This document shows positions 30,325-39,320 of a stretch of DNA of 64,000 nt, one piece after another. Within the stretch, counting starts at the first letter, position 1, and the number at the start of each line of letters is the position of its first letter. The translations under genes were made by a program, and so were the position numbers. The stretch spans positions 1,798,001 to 1,862,000 of the forward strand of contig NZ_CP084626.1 of the NCBI RefSeq assembly GCF_022878925.1, given 5' to 3'. This DNA is from Caballeronia sp. TF1N1 (GTDB lineage Bacteria; Pseudomonadota; Gammaproteobacteria; Burkholderiales; Burkholderiaceae). Below the pieces are notes generated by a model. It searched no databases and had not been told where the DNA came from. It was given only the letters and a program-made list of their open reading frames with translations.

Positions 30325-31641
30325 CTAATTGGGCAGTTCCTGTCCGCGCGTTTCAGGCGCGAGCGGAATCACCGCGAGGCCGATGAGAAACGCAATACCC
30401 GTGAGCGCGATCGGCACGCCGAGCGTCTTCATATGCAGCACCATCGCGCCGATGCCGAAGTTTACGATCGCGCCGAAGAAGCGTCCCACCGACGTGCAGA
30501 ATGCGAACGCCGTCGCTCGGACGCGCGTTTCGAACTGTTCCGGCAGCCACAGGCTGAAGAGCGCAAAGTTGCCACCGAAGAAGCCGAGCACGACGAGCAG
30601 CGCAATGAACGGCACGAGCCCGTTCGGCAGATAGAACGCCCAGCCGAACGACAGCGCAATGGAAGCCGCCATGCCGACGAAATACACCGCGAGCGTCTTG
30701 CGCCGGCCGATGCGCTCGGCCATCGGCGGCAAGGCGAGACAGCCGATGATCGTGCCGATGGACAGCAAGCCCGTCGCGATCGACGCCATGCGCGCGGCTT
30801 CGGGCTTGCTCATGCCGGCCTTCGTCGCAAGCTGAATGACTGCCGACGGTTCATACACCGCGCCGGCCCACAGACCGATGATCGCCACGGTCAGCAGCAC
30901 CGCCGCGACGATCGTGCGCTTGCGATACTGCGGCGAGAAGATCGTGCGCAACGAACCGTGCTGCTTGACGGCAGGCGCGCTCGTCGCTTCGGCGCGCTGC
31001 CACTTGTCGGTTTCCTTCACGCGCAAGAGCACGAGAATCGATACGACGACCGGGAACAGTCCAACCAGAAACATCGCGCGCCAGCCGAATGCCGCGCCGA
31101 TCGTGTAGTTGAGCGCGGCCGCCAGAAAGAAGCCCGCGTAATAGCCGGTTTGCAGATAACCCGCGCCCATCTTGCGACGATCTTCCGGCCATGCCTCGGC
31201 GACGTAGGTTCCGGCAAGCGCCCACTCCCCGCCTATGCCGACGCCCGCAAAGAAGCGATAAATGCCCAACTCCCAAACCGAATGCGATGTTGCGGCCAGC
31301 CCCGTGAAAATCGCGAACGTGAAGATGGTCGCGGCGAGCACCTTGGTGCGCCCGAAGCGATCGGCGAGCGGTCCCCAGATGAACGACAGTCCCCATCCGA
31401 CCAGAAAGAGCGCGAAGAGTATGGAGCCTGCAAGACCGACGTTCGCGGGCGTGGCCGCGTAGCCTGAACGCGGCAGCAGTTCGGTGAGCGCGGGCGCAAG
31501 CACGAGCGCGTAGATGAACGAATCCATTCCGTCGAGCGTCCAGCCGGCCCAGGCACCCCAGAAGCCGGTGATCTGCGAGCGGTTGAGCGGGGTTTTGATC
31601 GGGCGCGAGGCGCGTAACTCTCGGTCCACCGTGGTTGGCAT
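30325..31641 (-). CDS. MFS transporter, possibly for malonate or another organic acid
   Basis: 438 residues, twelve transmembrane helices. The loop 2-3 motif GPLADRFGRTKVL and its repeat PPMAERIGRRKTL are clear, and GWTLDGMDSFIYALVLAPAL in the first helix resembles the sialate/benzoate-type (SHS/AAHS) families. ATG 31641 has GGAG eight bases upstream; ATG 31647 is only two bases from it. It is divergent from a GntR gene that heads the mdc operon, so malonate uptake is a fair inference. It is unlike the known MdcLM, MdcF and MatC carriers. Confidence 0.82.
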   Translation of the reverse strand: MPTTVDRELRASRPIKTPLNRSQITGFWGAWAGWTLDGMDSFIYALVLAPALTELLPRSGYAATPANVGLAGSILFALFLVGWGLSFIWGPLADRFGRTKVLAATIFTFAIFTGLAATSHSVWELGIYRFFAGVGIGGEWALAGTYVAEAWPEDRRKMGAGYLQTGYYAGFFLAAALNYTIGAAFGWRAMFLVGLFPVVVSILVLLRVKETDKWQRAEATSAPAVKQHGSLRTIFSPQYRKRTIVAAVLLTVAIIGLWAGAVYEPSAVIQLATKAGMSKPEAARMASIATGLLSIGTIIGCLALPPMAERIGRRKTLAVYFVGMAASIALSFGWAFYLPNGLVPFIALLVVLGFFGGNFALFSLWLPEQFETRVRATAFAFCTSVGRFFGAIVNFGIGAMVLHMKTLGVPIALTGIAFLIGLAVIPLAPETRGQELPN

Positions 31642-31743
31642 GGCCATGTCTCCGGAAAAGGATGATCGATACACGCGCGCTCTCGATTCTTGTCAGCCGC
31701 TCCCAGCTTAGGGAAAGCACCTTCTGTGAAGTCGCGCATCGTT

Positions 31744-31769
31744 TTATATATAATATTTGAACATTGACA
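31744..31769. promoter_or_regulatory. divergent promoter/operator between the MFS and gntR-mdc genes
   Basis: The perfect ten-base palindrome TTATATATAA (31744-31753) overlaps a consensus TATAAT hexamer (31749-31754). Just downstream is an exact TTGACA (31764-31769), 17 bases ahead of TACACC (31787-31792). AT-rich palindromes are typical sites for GntR/FadR-type repressors such as MdcY/MatR. The only gene of that type here is next to the site, so autorepression plus control of the divergent transporter is inferred. Confidence 0.5.
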
Positions 31770-31797
31770 CGCGGCAAGTCCGCACTTACACCTAGCC

Positions 31798-32592
31798 ATG
31801 CCGACAGATCTCTCCACTTCCGATGCAGCGCAGCCACTTGCATCGTTTCGTCACGCACAGTTCGAACCGCGCCAGAGCACGTCGCGCTTCATCGCGGATG
31901 CGTTGCGCACGGCTATCGTCGAAGGTGCGTTGTTGCCGGGCGAACCGCTGCGCCAGGACGCCATCGCACGGCAGTTTTCGGTGAGCGCGATTCCGGTGCG
32001 CGAAGCGTTCCGGCAACTCGAAAGCGAAGGCTGGGTGACCATCGAGCCGAATCGTGGCGCGGCCGTCAGCCTGCAATCGGCCGACGAGGCGCGCGAGATC
32101 TACGAGATACGCGCGTCGCTCGAAAGCTTGGCGATCGGCATCGCGCTCGAACATCACACGGCGCAAACGCTCGCTGAATCGCAGCGTCTGCTCGAAGCGG
32201 CGGAAAGCGAGCCGGACCCGGCGCTCTACGTCGTGCGCAACGAGCAGTTCCATATGAGCCTTTACGCGCCCGCGGACCGGCCGCGTCTGATGGAGCTGAT
32301 CGGCCAGATGCATCGGCGCGGCGAACGTTATTTGCGGCTGAAGCTCGGCTTGCCGATTCACAAGGATTCGTCGGATGCGGAGCATCGCGCGATTCTTGCC
32401 GCGCTCGTCGCCCGCGATATCGAACAGGCGCAAACGCTCGTCGCGCGTCATCTGCTTGCGACAGGCGATTTGATCCACCGCTTTCTCGCCGATGCGCAAG
32501 CGCTTGCCGCGGCGAGCCATGTCAAGAAGAAGCGCCGCCCGCGCGCCGCGCCCGCAACGGCTTCTGCAACCTCTTTGAAGGAGGATCGATGA
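31798..32592 (+). CDS. GntR-family (FCD/FadR-type) regulator of the malonate operon
   Basis: 264 residues. The N-terminal winged helix-turn-helix (about 28-88) reads STSRFIADALRTAIVEGALLPGEPL then ARQFSVSAIPVREAFRQLESEGWV. The C-terminal all-helical FCD effector domain (about 100-230) follows, and a basic tail (VKKKRRPRAAPA) ends it. There is no Shine-Dalgarno before ATG 31798; the TTGACA-N17-TACACC promoter would make this message leaderless. Its stop overlaps mdcA by four bases (ATGA), so it is the first cistron of the mdc operon. Predicted to respond to malonate or malonyl-CoA by analogy with MdcY; unproven. Confidence 0.88.
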   Translation: MPTDLSTSDAAQPLASFRHAQFEPRQSTSRFIADALRTAIVEGALLPGEPLRQDAIARQFSVSAIPVREAFRQLESEGWVTIEPNRGAAVSLQSADEAREIYEIRASLESLAIGIALEHHTAQTLAESQRLLEAAESEPDPALYVVRNEQFHMSLYAPADRPRLMELIGQMHRRGERYLRLKLGLPIHKDSSDAEHRAILAALVARDIEQAQTLVARHLLATGDLIHRFLADAQALAAASHVKKKRRPRAAPATASATSLKEDR

Positions 32593-34283
32593 ACTCGTCC
32601 CCGACGCCTGCCACGTCGCCCGCGCGCGACACGAGCCCGCAAACCCGGCAGTGGAACACGCGCGCGCAGGAAAAAGCGCGCCGCCTCAAGCTGATCGAAC
32701 CGTGGCTCGACGGCTCGGTGCTCGCGACCGACCGTATCGTCGATGCCTTGCACGCGCTGATCGTCACGGGCGACCGCGTGGCGCTCGAAGGCAACAACCA
32801 GAAACAGGCCGACTTCCTCTCGCGCGCCTTCGCCAGACTCGATCCCGAACGCGTGCACGACGTTCATCTGCTGATTTCGAGCATCAGCCGCCCGGACCAT
32901 CTCGCGCTGTTCGAACAGGGCATCGCGCGCAAGGTCGATTTCGCGTTCGCCGGTCCGCAAAGTCTGCGCGTCGCGCAACTGCTCGAAGACGGACAACTCG
33001 AGATCGGCGCAATCTATACGTATATCGAACTGTATGCGCGCATGTTCATCGACCTCACGCCGCAGGTGGCGCTCGTGTGCGCGGTGCAGGCAGACCGGCG
33101 CGGCAATCTCTACACGGGCGCGAACACCGAAGACACGCCTACCATCGTCGAGGCCACCGCGTTCAGACATGGCATCGTGATCGCGCAGGTCAACGAGATC
33201 GTCGATGAACTGCCGCGCGTCGATATCCCCGGTTCGTGGATCGATGTCGTCGTGAAGGCAGACCGCCCGTTCGCCGTCGAGCCGCTCTTCACGCGCGATC
33301 CGCGGCATATCGGCGAGTTGCAGATTCTCATGGCGATGATGACCATTCGCGGCATCTACGACCGCTACGGCGTGACGTCGCTGAATCACGGCATCGGTTT
33401 CGATACGGCGGCCATCGAACTTCTGCTGCCGACATATGGCGAATCGCTCGGGCTGAAGGGAAAGATCTGCACGCACTGGGCGCTCAATCCGCATCCGACC
33501 TTGATCCCCGCGATCGAAAGCGGCTGGGTGCAGAGCGTGCACTGCTTCGGCAGCGAGGTCGGCATGGAGGACTACATCACGGCGCGGCCGGACGTGTTCT
33601 TCACCGGCCGCGATGGCAGCCTGCGTTCTAACCGCGTGTTCTGCCAGTTGGCAGGGCAATACGGCGTCGATCTCTTCATCGGTTCGACCCTGCAGATGGA
33701 CGCCGACGCCAACTCGTCCACCGTCACGCTCGGGCGGCTGGCGGGCTTCGGCGGCGCGCCCAACATGGGCCACGATCCACGCGGCCGCCGTCATTCGAGC
33801 GAGGCGTGGCTCAAGCTGCTGAAAAACGACGGCCCGAACCCGGCCATCGCGCGCGGTCACAAGCTCGTCGTGCAGACCGCCGAGACGTACAAGAAAGGCG
33901 GCGAGCCGACCATCGTCGATGCATTGGATGCCATCGCCGTCGGTGAAAAAAGCAACATGCCGATCGCGCCCGTCATGATCTACGGCGACGATGTCACGCA
34001 TGTCGTGACGGAAGAAGGCATCGCGTATCTGCATGCGGCCGAAGGTGTCGATGAGCGCCGCGCCGCGCTTGCCGCCGTGGCGGGCGTCACGCCCATCGGC
34101 ATGCGCGCGGATGCGAAGAAGACGGCGGAGTTGAGAAGGCGCGGCATCGTCGCGTTGCCGGAAGACCTCGGCGTGCGGCGCGGCGAAGCGAAGCGTTCGC
34201 TGCTCGCGGCACGCAGTATCGATGACCTGGTGGCGTGGTCGGGCGGTCTGTATGCGCCGCCTGCGCGCTTCAGAAGCTGGTGA
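32589..34283 (+). CDS. mdcA: malonate decarboxylase alpha subunit (acetyl-ACP:malonate ACP transferase)
   Basis: 564 residues, close to the usual ~550. The alpha subunit transfers the acyl-carrier protein thiol from acetyl to malonyl, like citrate lyase alpha. Recognisable stretches are VALEGNNQKQADFL, the IEIGAIYTYIELYARMF-type CoA-transferase core and FGGAPNMGHDPRGRRHSSEAWLKLL near residue 400. ATG 32589 has GGAGG just upstream and overlaps the gntR stop (ATGA). The operon order mdcA-B-C-D-E-G-H matches the biotin-independent, soluble enzyme of Klebsiella and Acinetobacter. Confidence 0.95.
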   Translation: MNSSPTPATSPARDTSPQTRQWNTRAQEKARRLKLIEPWLDGSVLATDRIVDALHALIVTGDRVALEGNNQKQADFLSRAFARLDPERVHDVHLLISSISRPDHLALFEQGIARKVDFAFAGPQSLRVAQLLEDGQLEIGAIYTYIELYARMFIDLTPQVALVCAVQADRRGNLYTGANTEDTPTIVEATAFRHGIVIAQVNEIVDELPRVDIPGSWIDVVVKADRPFAVEPLFTRDPRHIGELQILMAMMTIRGIYDRYGVTSLNHGIGFDTAAIELLLPTYGESLGLKGKICTHWALNPHPTLIPAIESGWVQSVHCFGSEVGMEDYITARPDVFFTGRDGSLRSNRVFCQLAGQYGVDLFIGSTLQMDADANSSTVTLGRLAGFGGAPNMGHDPRGRRHSSEAWLKLLKNDGPNPAIARGHKLVVQTAETYKKGGEPTIVDALDAIAVGEKSNMPIAPVMIYGDDVTHVVTEEGIAYLHAAEGVDERRAALAAVAGVTPIGMRADAKKTAELRRRGIVALPEDLGVRRGEAKRSLLAARSIDDLVAWSGGLYAPPARFRSW

Positions 34284-34288
34284 GCGCG

Positions 34289-35359
34289 ATGGGTTCGTGT
34301 ATGTCTGACCGTGAAGACAAAGCGTCGAGCCTTTGCGTGGTTGCCGACATTCCCGCTGGCGTGTGTTCGTGGAACGCAGAGGCGCGGCTCGATGACGCCA
34401 CGCATGCGAACCCGTCGAATTCGCGTGCCGTCGCAACGCACGCCAATACCGGAGCCGCTGCCCGCCCGAGCATGGGCCATGCGATGCAAACGGCGCTAGC
34501 GTCGCGCGAAGCCACTCGGTTCGCCCACTTGCAGCCGATCGCGCCCGATGCCATCGCGACCCGCGCCGTGGCCGCGCTCATCGACGAAGCGTGTCTCACA
34601 CCGAAACCCGCATTGGTGGACCGGCGCGGCAGCGGCGCGCATCGCGATTTGTCGCTCGACATCATGTTGCGCTCGGCAAAAGCGTTGCACCCCACGTTTG
34701 TCGCCATCGCTCGCGCGTCGGCCGATCTCGACCCGTCGCAGACGTTACGCGAACAGCTTGCACGTATCGGCCGCGAAGGCGAGATTGCGATGATGCGCGC
34801 GACCGCCGGCAGCAACGCGCATCGCGGTGCGATCTGGATCGTCGGCTTGCTGTGCGCCGGCGCGGCGATGCATGCGCCCGACGACAGCGCGGCGATCTGC
34901 GCAAGCGCGGCACGCATCGCGCGCTTCGAGGATCGTTACGCGCCCGCGTCGGCACAAACGAGTCACGGCGCGCGCGTGTCGGCGCGATACCGTGTGGCGG
35001 GCGCGCGCGGCGAAGCGTGCGATGGCTTTCCGCATGCGCTCGAAATTGGGCTGCCCGCGCTCGATGCAGCCCGTCGCCGCAATCTCGATGAAAACGACGC
35101 GCGCCTCGAAGCGCTCGTCGCGATCATGGCGTCGCTCGACGATACCTGTCTCCTGCATCGCGGCGGCATGACGGCGCTGCGAGTCGCGCAACACGGCGCG
35201 CGTCGTGTGCTCGACGCAGGCGGCGTTGCATCGGCGAGCGGCAAGACAGCGCTTCACGAGCTCGACCGCGAGCTGCTCGCGCTCGATGCATCGCCTGGCG
35301 GCGCCGCCGACTTGCTTGCGGCGACGCTCTTTCTCGACAGTCTCAGGCGCTTGCATTGA
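34289..35359 (+). CDS. mdcB: triphosphoribosyl-dephospho-CoA synthase
   Basis: Makes the 2'-(5''-triphosphoribosyl)-3'-dephospho-CoA precursor of the MdcC prosthetic group from ATP and dephospho-CoA. Family motifs: TPKPALVDRRGSGAHRDLSLD, REGEIAMMRATAGSNAHRGAIW and LDDTCLLHRGG. The start is uncertain. ATG 34289 (5 bases after the mdcA stop) gives 356 residues, about 60 more than the family's ~290; the extra N-terminus has weak codon bias and no recognisable fold. ATG 34471 or 34483 would give 296 or 292 residues. The true start may therefore be the later one. Confidence 0.85.
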   Translation: MGSCMSDREDKASSLCVVADIPAGVCSWNAEARLDDATHANPSNSRAVATHANTGAAARPSMGHAMQTALASREATRFAHLQPIAPDAIATRAVAALIDEACLTPKPALVDRRGSGAHRDLSLDIMLRSAKALHPTFVAIARASADLDPSQTLREQLARIGREGEIAMMRATAGSNAHRGAIWIVGLLCAGAAMHAPDDSAAICASAARIARFEDRYAPASAQTSHGARVSARYRVAGARGEACDGFPHALEIGLPALDAARRRNLDENDARLEALVAIMASLDDTCLLHRGGMTALRVAQHGARRVLDAGGVASASGKTALHELDRELLALDASPGGAADLLAATLFLDSLRRLH

Positions 35360-35390
35360 TTCGCAACGCGCGCATCGAAGAGGAACGATG

Positions 35391-35690
35391 ATGGAAAACA
35401 TCCGATACGAATACCCCGCCACCCGCCCCGTGCCGCGTCGCGCACACGTCGGCGTGGTCGGCTCGGGCGATCTCGAAGTGCTGCTCTCGCCATCGGCGAC
35501 AGCGAATGCGGAAGTGGTGATCCGCACGAGCGTCGACGGCTACGAGCATGTCTGGAAGAGTGTGCTCGACCGTTTTTTTCAGCGATACGACGGCGCCGCG
35601 AAACTCGAACTCAACGACTTCGGCGCGACGCCCGGCGTGGTCATGCTGCGCCTGAATGAAGCCGTCGAAGCCAGCGAGGGCACGCCATGA
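35391..35690 (+). CDS. mdcC: malonate decarboxylase acyl-carrier protein (delta subunit)
   Basis: 99-residue carrier protein. With ATG 35391 (not the adjacent ATG 35388) the conserved serine in GVVGSGDLEVLL becomes Ser25, the number at which the phosphoribosyl-dephospho-CoA arm is attached in Klebsiella MdcC; GAGGA lies six bases upstream. The ending (FGATPGVVMLRLNEAVEA) is typical. The stop overlaps the mdcD start (ATGA). Confidence 0.95.
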   Translation: MENIRYEYPATRPVPRRAHVGVVGSGDLEVLLSPSATANAEVVIRTSVDGYEHVWKSVLDRFFQRYDGAAKLELNDFGATPGVVMLRLNEAVEASEGTP

Positions 35691-36532
35691 ACGCTCACGA
35701 CACCTTTCTCGCGCGTCACAGCTTCATCGAGATGACCGCGCGCGAACGCGCCCGCGCCCTGCTCGATGCCGGCACCTTTCGCGAACTGCTCGGCCCCTTC
35801 GACCGGCTCGAATCGCCGTGGCTTGCCATGCAGAACGTCGTCTGCCAGTCCGACGACGGCGCGGTGATCGCGCGCGGCATGCTCGATGGCGAACCCGCCG
35901 TGATCGCGGCGATCGAACCCGCGTTTCAGGGCGGCAGCATCGGCGAAGTCTCGGGCGCGAAGATCGCGGCCGCGCTCGAAATGGCGCTCGGCGAATTCGA
36001 AGCGGGCCGCGCGATCCGTCCCGTCGTACTGTTCGAAACGGGCGGCGTGCGTCTGCAGGAGGCGAACCTCGGGCTTGCGGCCATCGCCGAGATTCAGGCG
36101 GCGATCGTCGCGTTGCGGCGGCACGTGCCGGTGGTCGGCGTGATCGGCGGCATGGTCGGCTGCTTCGGCGGCATGTCGCTCGCGGCGGCGCTCTGCACCG
36201 AACTCGTGATGACGCGGCAGGCGCGCCTTGGCATGAACGGGCCGGAGGTGATCGAACAGGAAGCGGGCATCGACGAGCTCGATTCGAGCGACCGGCGCCT
36301 CATCTGGTCGATGATCGGCGGAGAAGAACGCGCGGCGGTCGGCCTCGTCGATGCGCTCGTCGAAGACGATACCGCGCAAGTACGCGACGCGGTGCTGGCG
36401 GCGTTCGCGCGCGGCGTGCCAACGCGACATCGCACCGAGGACGTGGACGGTTTCATCGAGCGTCTGGCGCGCGTGAACCCGGACGCCATCGATCCCGAAA
36501 CGCTGCGCACGCTCTGGGGAACATCACGATGA
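35687..36532 (+). CDS. mdcD: malonate decarboxylase beta subunit
   Basis: 281-residue crotonase-type carboxyltransferase subunit that, with gamma, decarboxylates malonyl-S-ACP to acetyl-S-ACP. Visible features are FQGGSIGEVSGAKIAAALEMA, the oxyanion region ETGGVRLQEANLGLAAIAEI and GVIGGMVGCFGGMSLAAALC. It overlaps mdcC and mdcE by four bases each, which implies balanced translation of the subunits. Confidence 0.95.
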   Translation: MNAHDTFLARHSFIEMTARERARALLDAGTFRELLGPFDRLESPWLAMQNVVCQSDDGAVIARGMLDGEPAVIAAIEPAFQGGSIGEVSGAKIAAALEMALGEFEAGRAIRPVVLFETGGVRLQEANLGLAAIAEIQAAIVALRRHVPVVGVIGGMVGCFGGMSLAAALCTELVMTRQARLGMNGPEVIEQEAGIDELDSSDRRLIWSMIGGEERAAVGLVDALVEDDTAQVRDAVLAAFARGVPTRHRTEDVDGFIERLARVNPDAIDPETLRTLWGTSR

Positions 36533-37350
36533 ACACGACGACTCTCTCGCGCGGCGAACGCTGGATCGACGCGCTGACTTCGCCTGCGTCCGGCGCGCAA
36601 GCCGGTCCGATTCGCGCGCGTGGCGGGCTTTTGAACGGCGAGCACGCGCATTTTCTCGCCGTCGTTCCCGATCCCGACAACCGCTTTCCACGCGCTCGCG
36701 ACAACGTCGTCGGCCTCGAACAGGGATGGCTGCTGGCGCGCGCGGTGCGCGAGGTTATCGACGCGGATCGCGAGCGTGACGTGAAGCGTCCGATCGTCGC
36801 CGTCGTCGATGTCAAAAGTCAGGCTTACGGCCGGCGCGAGGAACTGCTCGGCGTGCATCTTGCCTGCGCCGCTGCCGTCGATGCTTATGCGAGCGCGCGT
36901 CTTGCGGGTCATCCGGTGATTGCGTTGATCGTCGGGCCGGCCATGTCGGGCGCGTATTTGGCGCACGGTTATCAGGCGAACCGGATCGTCGCGCTCGATT
37001 CACCCGGCACCGCCGTGCATGCAATGGGTCGCGAAGCAGCCGCGCGCGTCACGCGGCGCAGCGTGGAAAGTCTGGATGCGCTCGGCGACACCGTCTTGCC
37101 GATGTCGTACAAGATGAGCGCTTATGCAAAGCTCGGATTGCTGCATGAACTGATCGAAGGCGTCGATGCGGATGCGCCCTCGGCGGCCGAGATCGAGCGC
37201 GTGAAGGCATCGCTTGCGGCGGCCGTGAACGATGCGCGCGGTGCTTTGCGTGATCTGTCGAGCCGGCTTGGTTCTGCCGATGCGAAGCGCACGCGGGCTG
37301 CGTCGGTGGAGGTGCGCAAGCAGATGCGTGAGCAGTGGGATGAAGCTTGA
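36529..37350 (+). CDS. mdcE: malonate decarboxylase gamma subunit
   Basis: 273 residues from ATG 36529 (ATGA overlap with mdcD). Partner of MdcD in the decarboxylase; the crotonase-like fold shows PIVAVVDVKSQAYGRREELLG, VIALIVGPAMSGAYLAHGYQANRI and HAMGREAAARVTRRSVESL. A longer in-frame extension upstream exists only as an antisense-free overlap with mdcD and is rejected. A 200-base gap separates it from mdcG, the only large gap in the operon. Confidence 0.94.
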   Translation: MNTTTLSRGERWIDALTSPASGAQAGPIRARGGLLNGEHAHFLAVVPDPDNRFPRARDNVVGLEQGWLLARAVREVIDADRERDVKRPIVAVVDVKSQAYGRREELLGVHLACAAAVDAYASARLAGHPVIALIVGPAMSGAYLAHGYQANRIVALDSPGTAVHAMGREAAARVTRRSVESLDALGDTVLPMSYKMSAYAKLGLLHELIEGVDADAPSAAEIERVKASLAAAVNDARGALRDLSSRLGSADAKRTRAASVEVRKQMREQWDEA

Positions 37351-37550
37351 GTCAGGGCGGTGCTCCATGCGGCTTGGCGCATCGAGAATGCCTTGTCACG
37401 CACCGATGAAGCAGTTGTCACCGACGATAAGCTCCGCTTCGACGCAACATGCAAGAGGCCTTTGTGCGGCCCGTTTGCCGCGCATCGTTCGACACGGTTG
37501 CGCGATTCGTGACTGCGCGTGCCCAGCGAGCGTCACCGACGAGAACACTG

Positions 37551-38228
37551 ATGAACGCAAGGCAGTATGAGATACGGCCACATGACCTGCTGAAGATCGA
37601 CACGCTGTCGTCATCGGCCGGAGGCGGCGCGGACGTCGCGGTCTCGCTTCTCTTCGCGCCCAACGTGCCGTCCTGGGTCGCCACCTCGCTCGCGCACTCA
37701 CCCTTCGTCGTCGTCCGCCGTGCGCCGCGCCTGGGCGACGCAATTCCCATCGGCGTACGCGGTTCGACGCGCGGCGAGCGCTTCGGCGCGTGGATCGATC
37801 CACGATCGATCGCGTCTGTCTTGTCTCCCGAAGCCTTGCTCGAACGCACGCCTGATTCGGACCGCGCAAACTTGCCCGCGTTCGCGCTTCTGCGAGCAAT
37901 CACGTCTTCGATCCAGGCAACGGGACTCGCCTGGGGCCCCGCCGGCAGCACAGGCTTCGAACTCGCGAGCGGGACACCCACGGTCACACCCGAAAGCGAT
38001 CTCGACATCGTGATTCGCGCGCCCTCGCCGCTTTCGCGCGATGCAGCCGCCGCGCTTCTCGACACACTGTCGCGAACCGTGCGGGAGATCGGCACGCGCA
38101 TCGACGTTCAGATCGAAACGCCGGAAGCCGCCTTCTCGCTCGCGGAATTCGCGCGCGCGAATCTACGCGTGATGCTGCGTCACGCCGACGGGCCGCGACT
38201 CGTCGCCGATCCGTGGGCAGCCGCATGA
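37551..38228 (+). CDS. mdcG: phosphoribosyl-dephospho-CoA transferase (holo-MdcC synthase)
   Basis: 225 residues from ATG 37551. Attaches the prosthetic group made by MdcB to MdcC. A nucleotidyltransferase-like signature is present: AGSTGFELASG (131-141) followed by SDLDIVI with Asp150 and Asp152 as the likely metal ligands. The N-terminal RPHDLLKI is typical for MdcG. An upstream in-frame codon at 37449 would add 34 atypical residues. The last codons overlap mdcH (ATGA). Confidence 0.93.
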   Translation: MNARQYEIRPHDLLKIDTLSSSAGGGADVAVSLLFAPNVPSWVATSLAHSPFVVVRRAPRLGDAIPIGVRGSTRGERFGAWIDPRSIASVLSPEALLERTPDSDRANLPAFALLRAITSSIQATGLAWGPAGSTGFELASGTPTVTPESDLDIVIRAPSPLSRDAAAALLDTLSRTVREIGTRIDVQIETPEAAFSLAEFARANLRVMLRHADGPRLVADPWAAA

Positions 38229-39160
38229 TCGCGTATCTCTTTCCGGGACAGGGTGCGCAGACGCCAGGCTTGTTGCATCGGCTGGGCGGCGAGCGGCCGC
38301 ATCCGGTCATCGGACAGACGCTCGCCGAAGCATCCGACATCCTCGGCGAAAACATCCTGCAACTCGATGACGCCACCGCGCTTGAGTCGACCGTCGCGGT
38401 GCAAGTCACGTTGCTGGCGGCAGCCGTGGCGGCGGCGCGCGCGCTCGCGGCCGAAGGTATCGAGCCGGAAGCCGTCGCGGGTTTGTCGGTCGGCGCGTAT
38501 GGCGCGGCGGTGACGAGCGGCGCCGTTGCGTTCGACGATGCCCTGCGCCTCGTTCGCCTGCGCGCGACGCTCATGCAGAACGCGTATCCGCACGGCTACG
38601 GCATGCTGGCGGTGCTCGGGCTGAACGAACGAGAGATTGCACGCGTGATCGCCGACGGTCACGCCGATGCCTATATCGGCAATCTGAACGCGCCGCGTCA
38701 AATCGTCGTATCCGGCAGCGATGATGCGCTCGAAGCCGTGAGCCGCCTCGCGCTCGAACGCGGCGCGCGCAAGGCCGAACGGTTAGCGGTGAGCGTGCCT
38801 TCGCATTGCGTGCTGCTCGAAGACGCGGCCACGCAATTGATCGAAGCTGCCGCGAAAGTCCGCTTCGATGCGCCACGCGTTCCATATGTCGGCAATCGCG
38901 GCGCACGCGTGCTGCGTCGCGCCGATGCCGTGCGCGATGACCTCGCGACCAACTTGCGCTATCCGGTGCGCTGGCACGAATCGACCATCGCGCTGTTCGA
39001 ACTCGGCGCAAATGTCTTCGTCGAAATGCCGCCCGGCCACACGCTGACGCAACTCGCAAGCGACGCCCTGCCCGATGCGCAGGCGCTATCCATGGACGCC
39101 GCGTCCACTCATCCGACCGCCGCTCGCGTACGCGCGGCAAACCAGCGCGCCGCAGATTGA
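38225..39160 (+). CDS. mdcH: malonyl-CoA:ACP transacylase (epsilon subunit)
   Basis: 311 residues. Loads the first malonyl group onto MdcC so that the cycle can start. FabD-type motifs are clear: YLFPGQGAQTPG near the N-terminus, active-site Ser88 in GLSVGAYG and His194 in SVPSHCVLL. ATG 38225 overlaps the mdcG stop. It is the last gene of the mdc operon; no intrinsic terminator was seen after it. Confidence 0.94.
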   Translation: MIAYLFPGQGAQTPGLLHRLGGERPHPVIGQTLAEASDILGENILQLDDATALESTVAVQVTLLAAAVAAARALAAEGIEPEAVAGLSVGAYGAAVTSGAVAFDDALRLVRLRATLMQNAYPHGYGMLAVLGLNEREIARVIADGHADAYIGNLNAPRQIVVSGSDDALEAVSRLALERGARKAERLAVSVPSHCVLLEDAATQLIEAAAKVRFDAPRVPYVGNRGARVLRRADAVRDDLATNLRYPVRWHESTIALFELGANVFVEMPPGHTLTQLASDALPDAQALSMDAASTHPTAARVRAANQRAAD

Positions 39161-39320
39161 TCCGCTTTTTCCGCACTTTTCCGACAGCGAATTGTCAACG
39201 CCCGTAAGCAAAATCAGAATGTTCCGCTAGCTTTTTGTTCGACGGACATCGACGATGCCGCTCCGTGCGCGAAGCATCGCGTCACGGACGCCCCAAAAAC
39301 AATTCTAGGAAGACCGAAAC

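Noticed and set aside
35656..36528. In-frame upstream extension of mdcE overlapping mdcD
   Set aside because: It reads an Arg-rich, out-of-frame version of mdcD. ATG 36529 with the ATGA overlap gives the family length.
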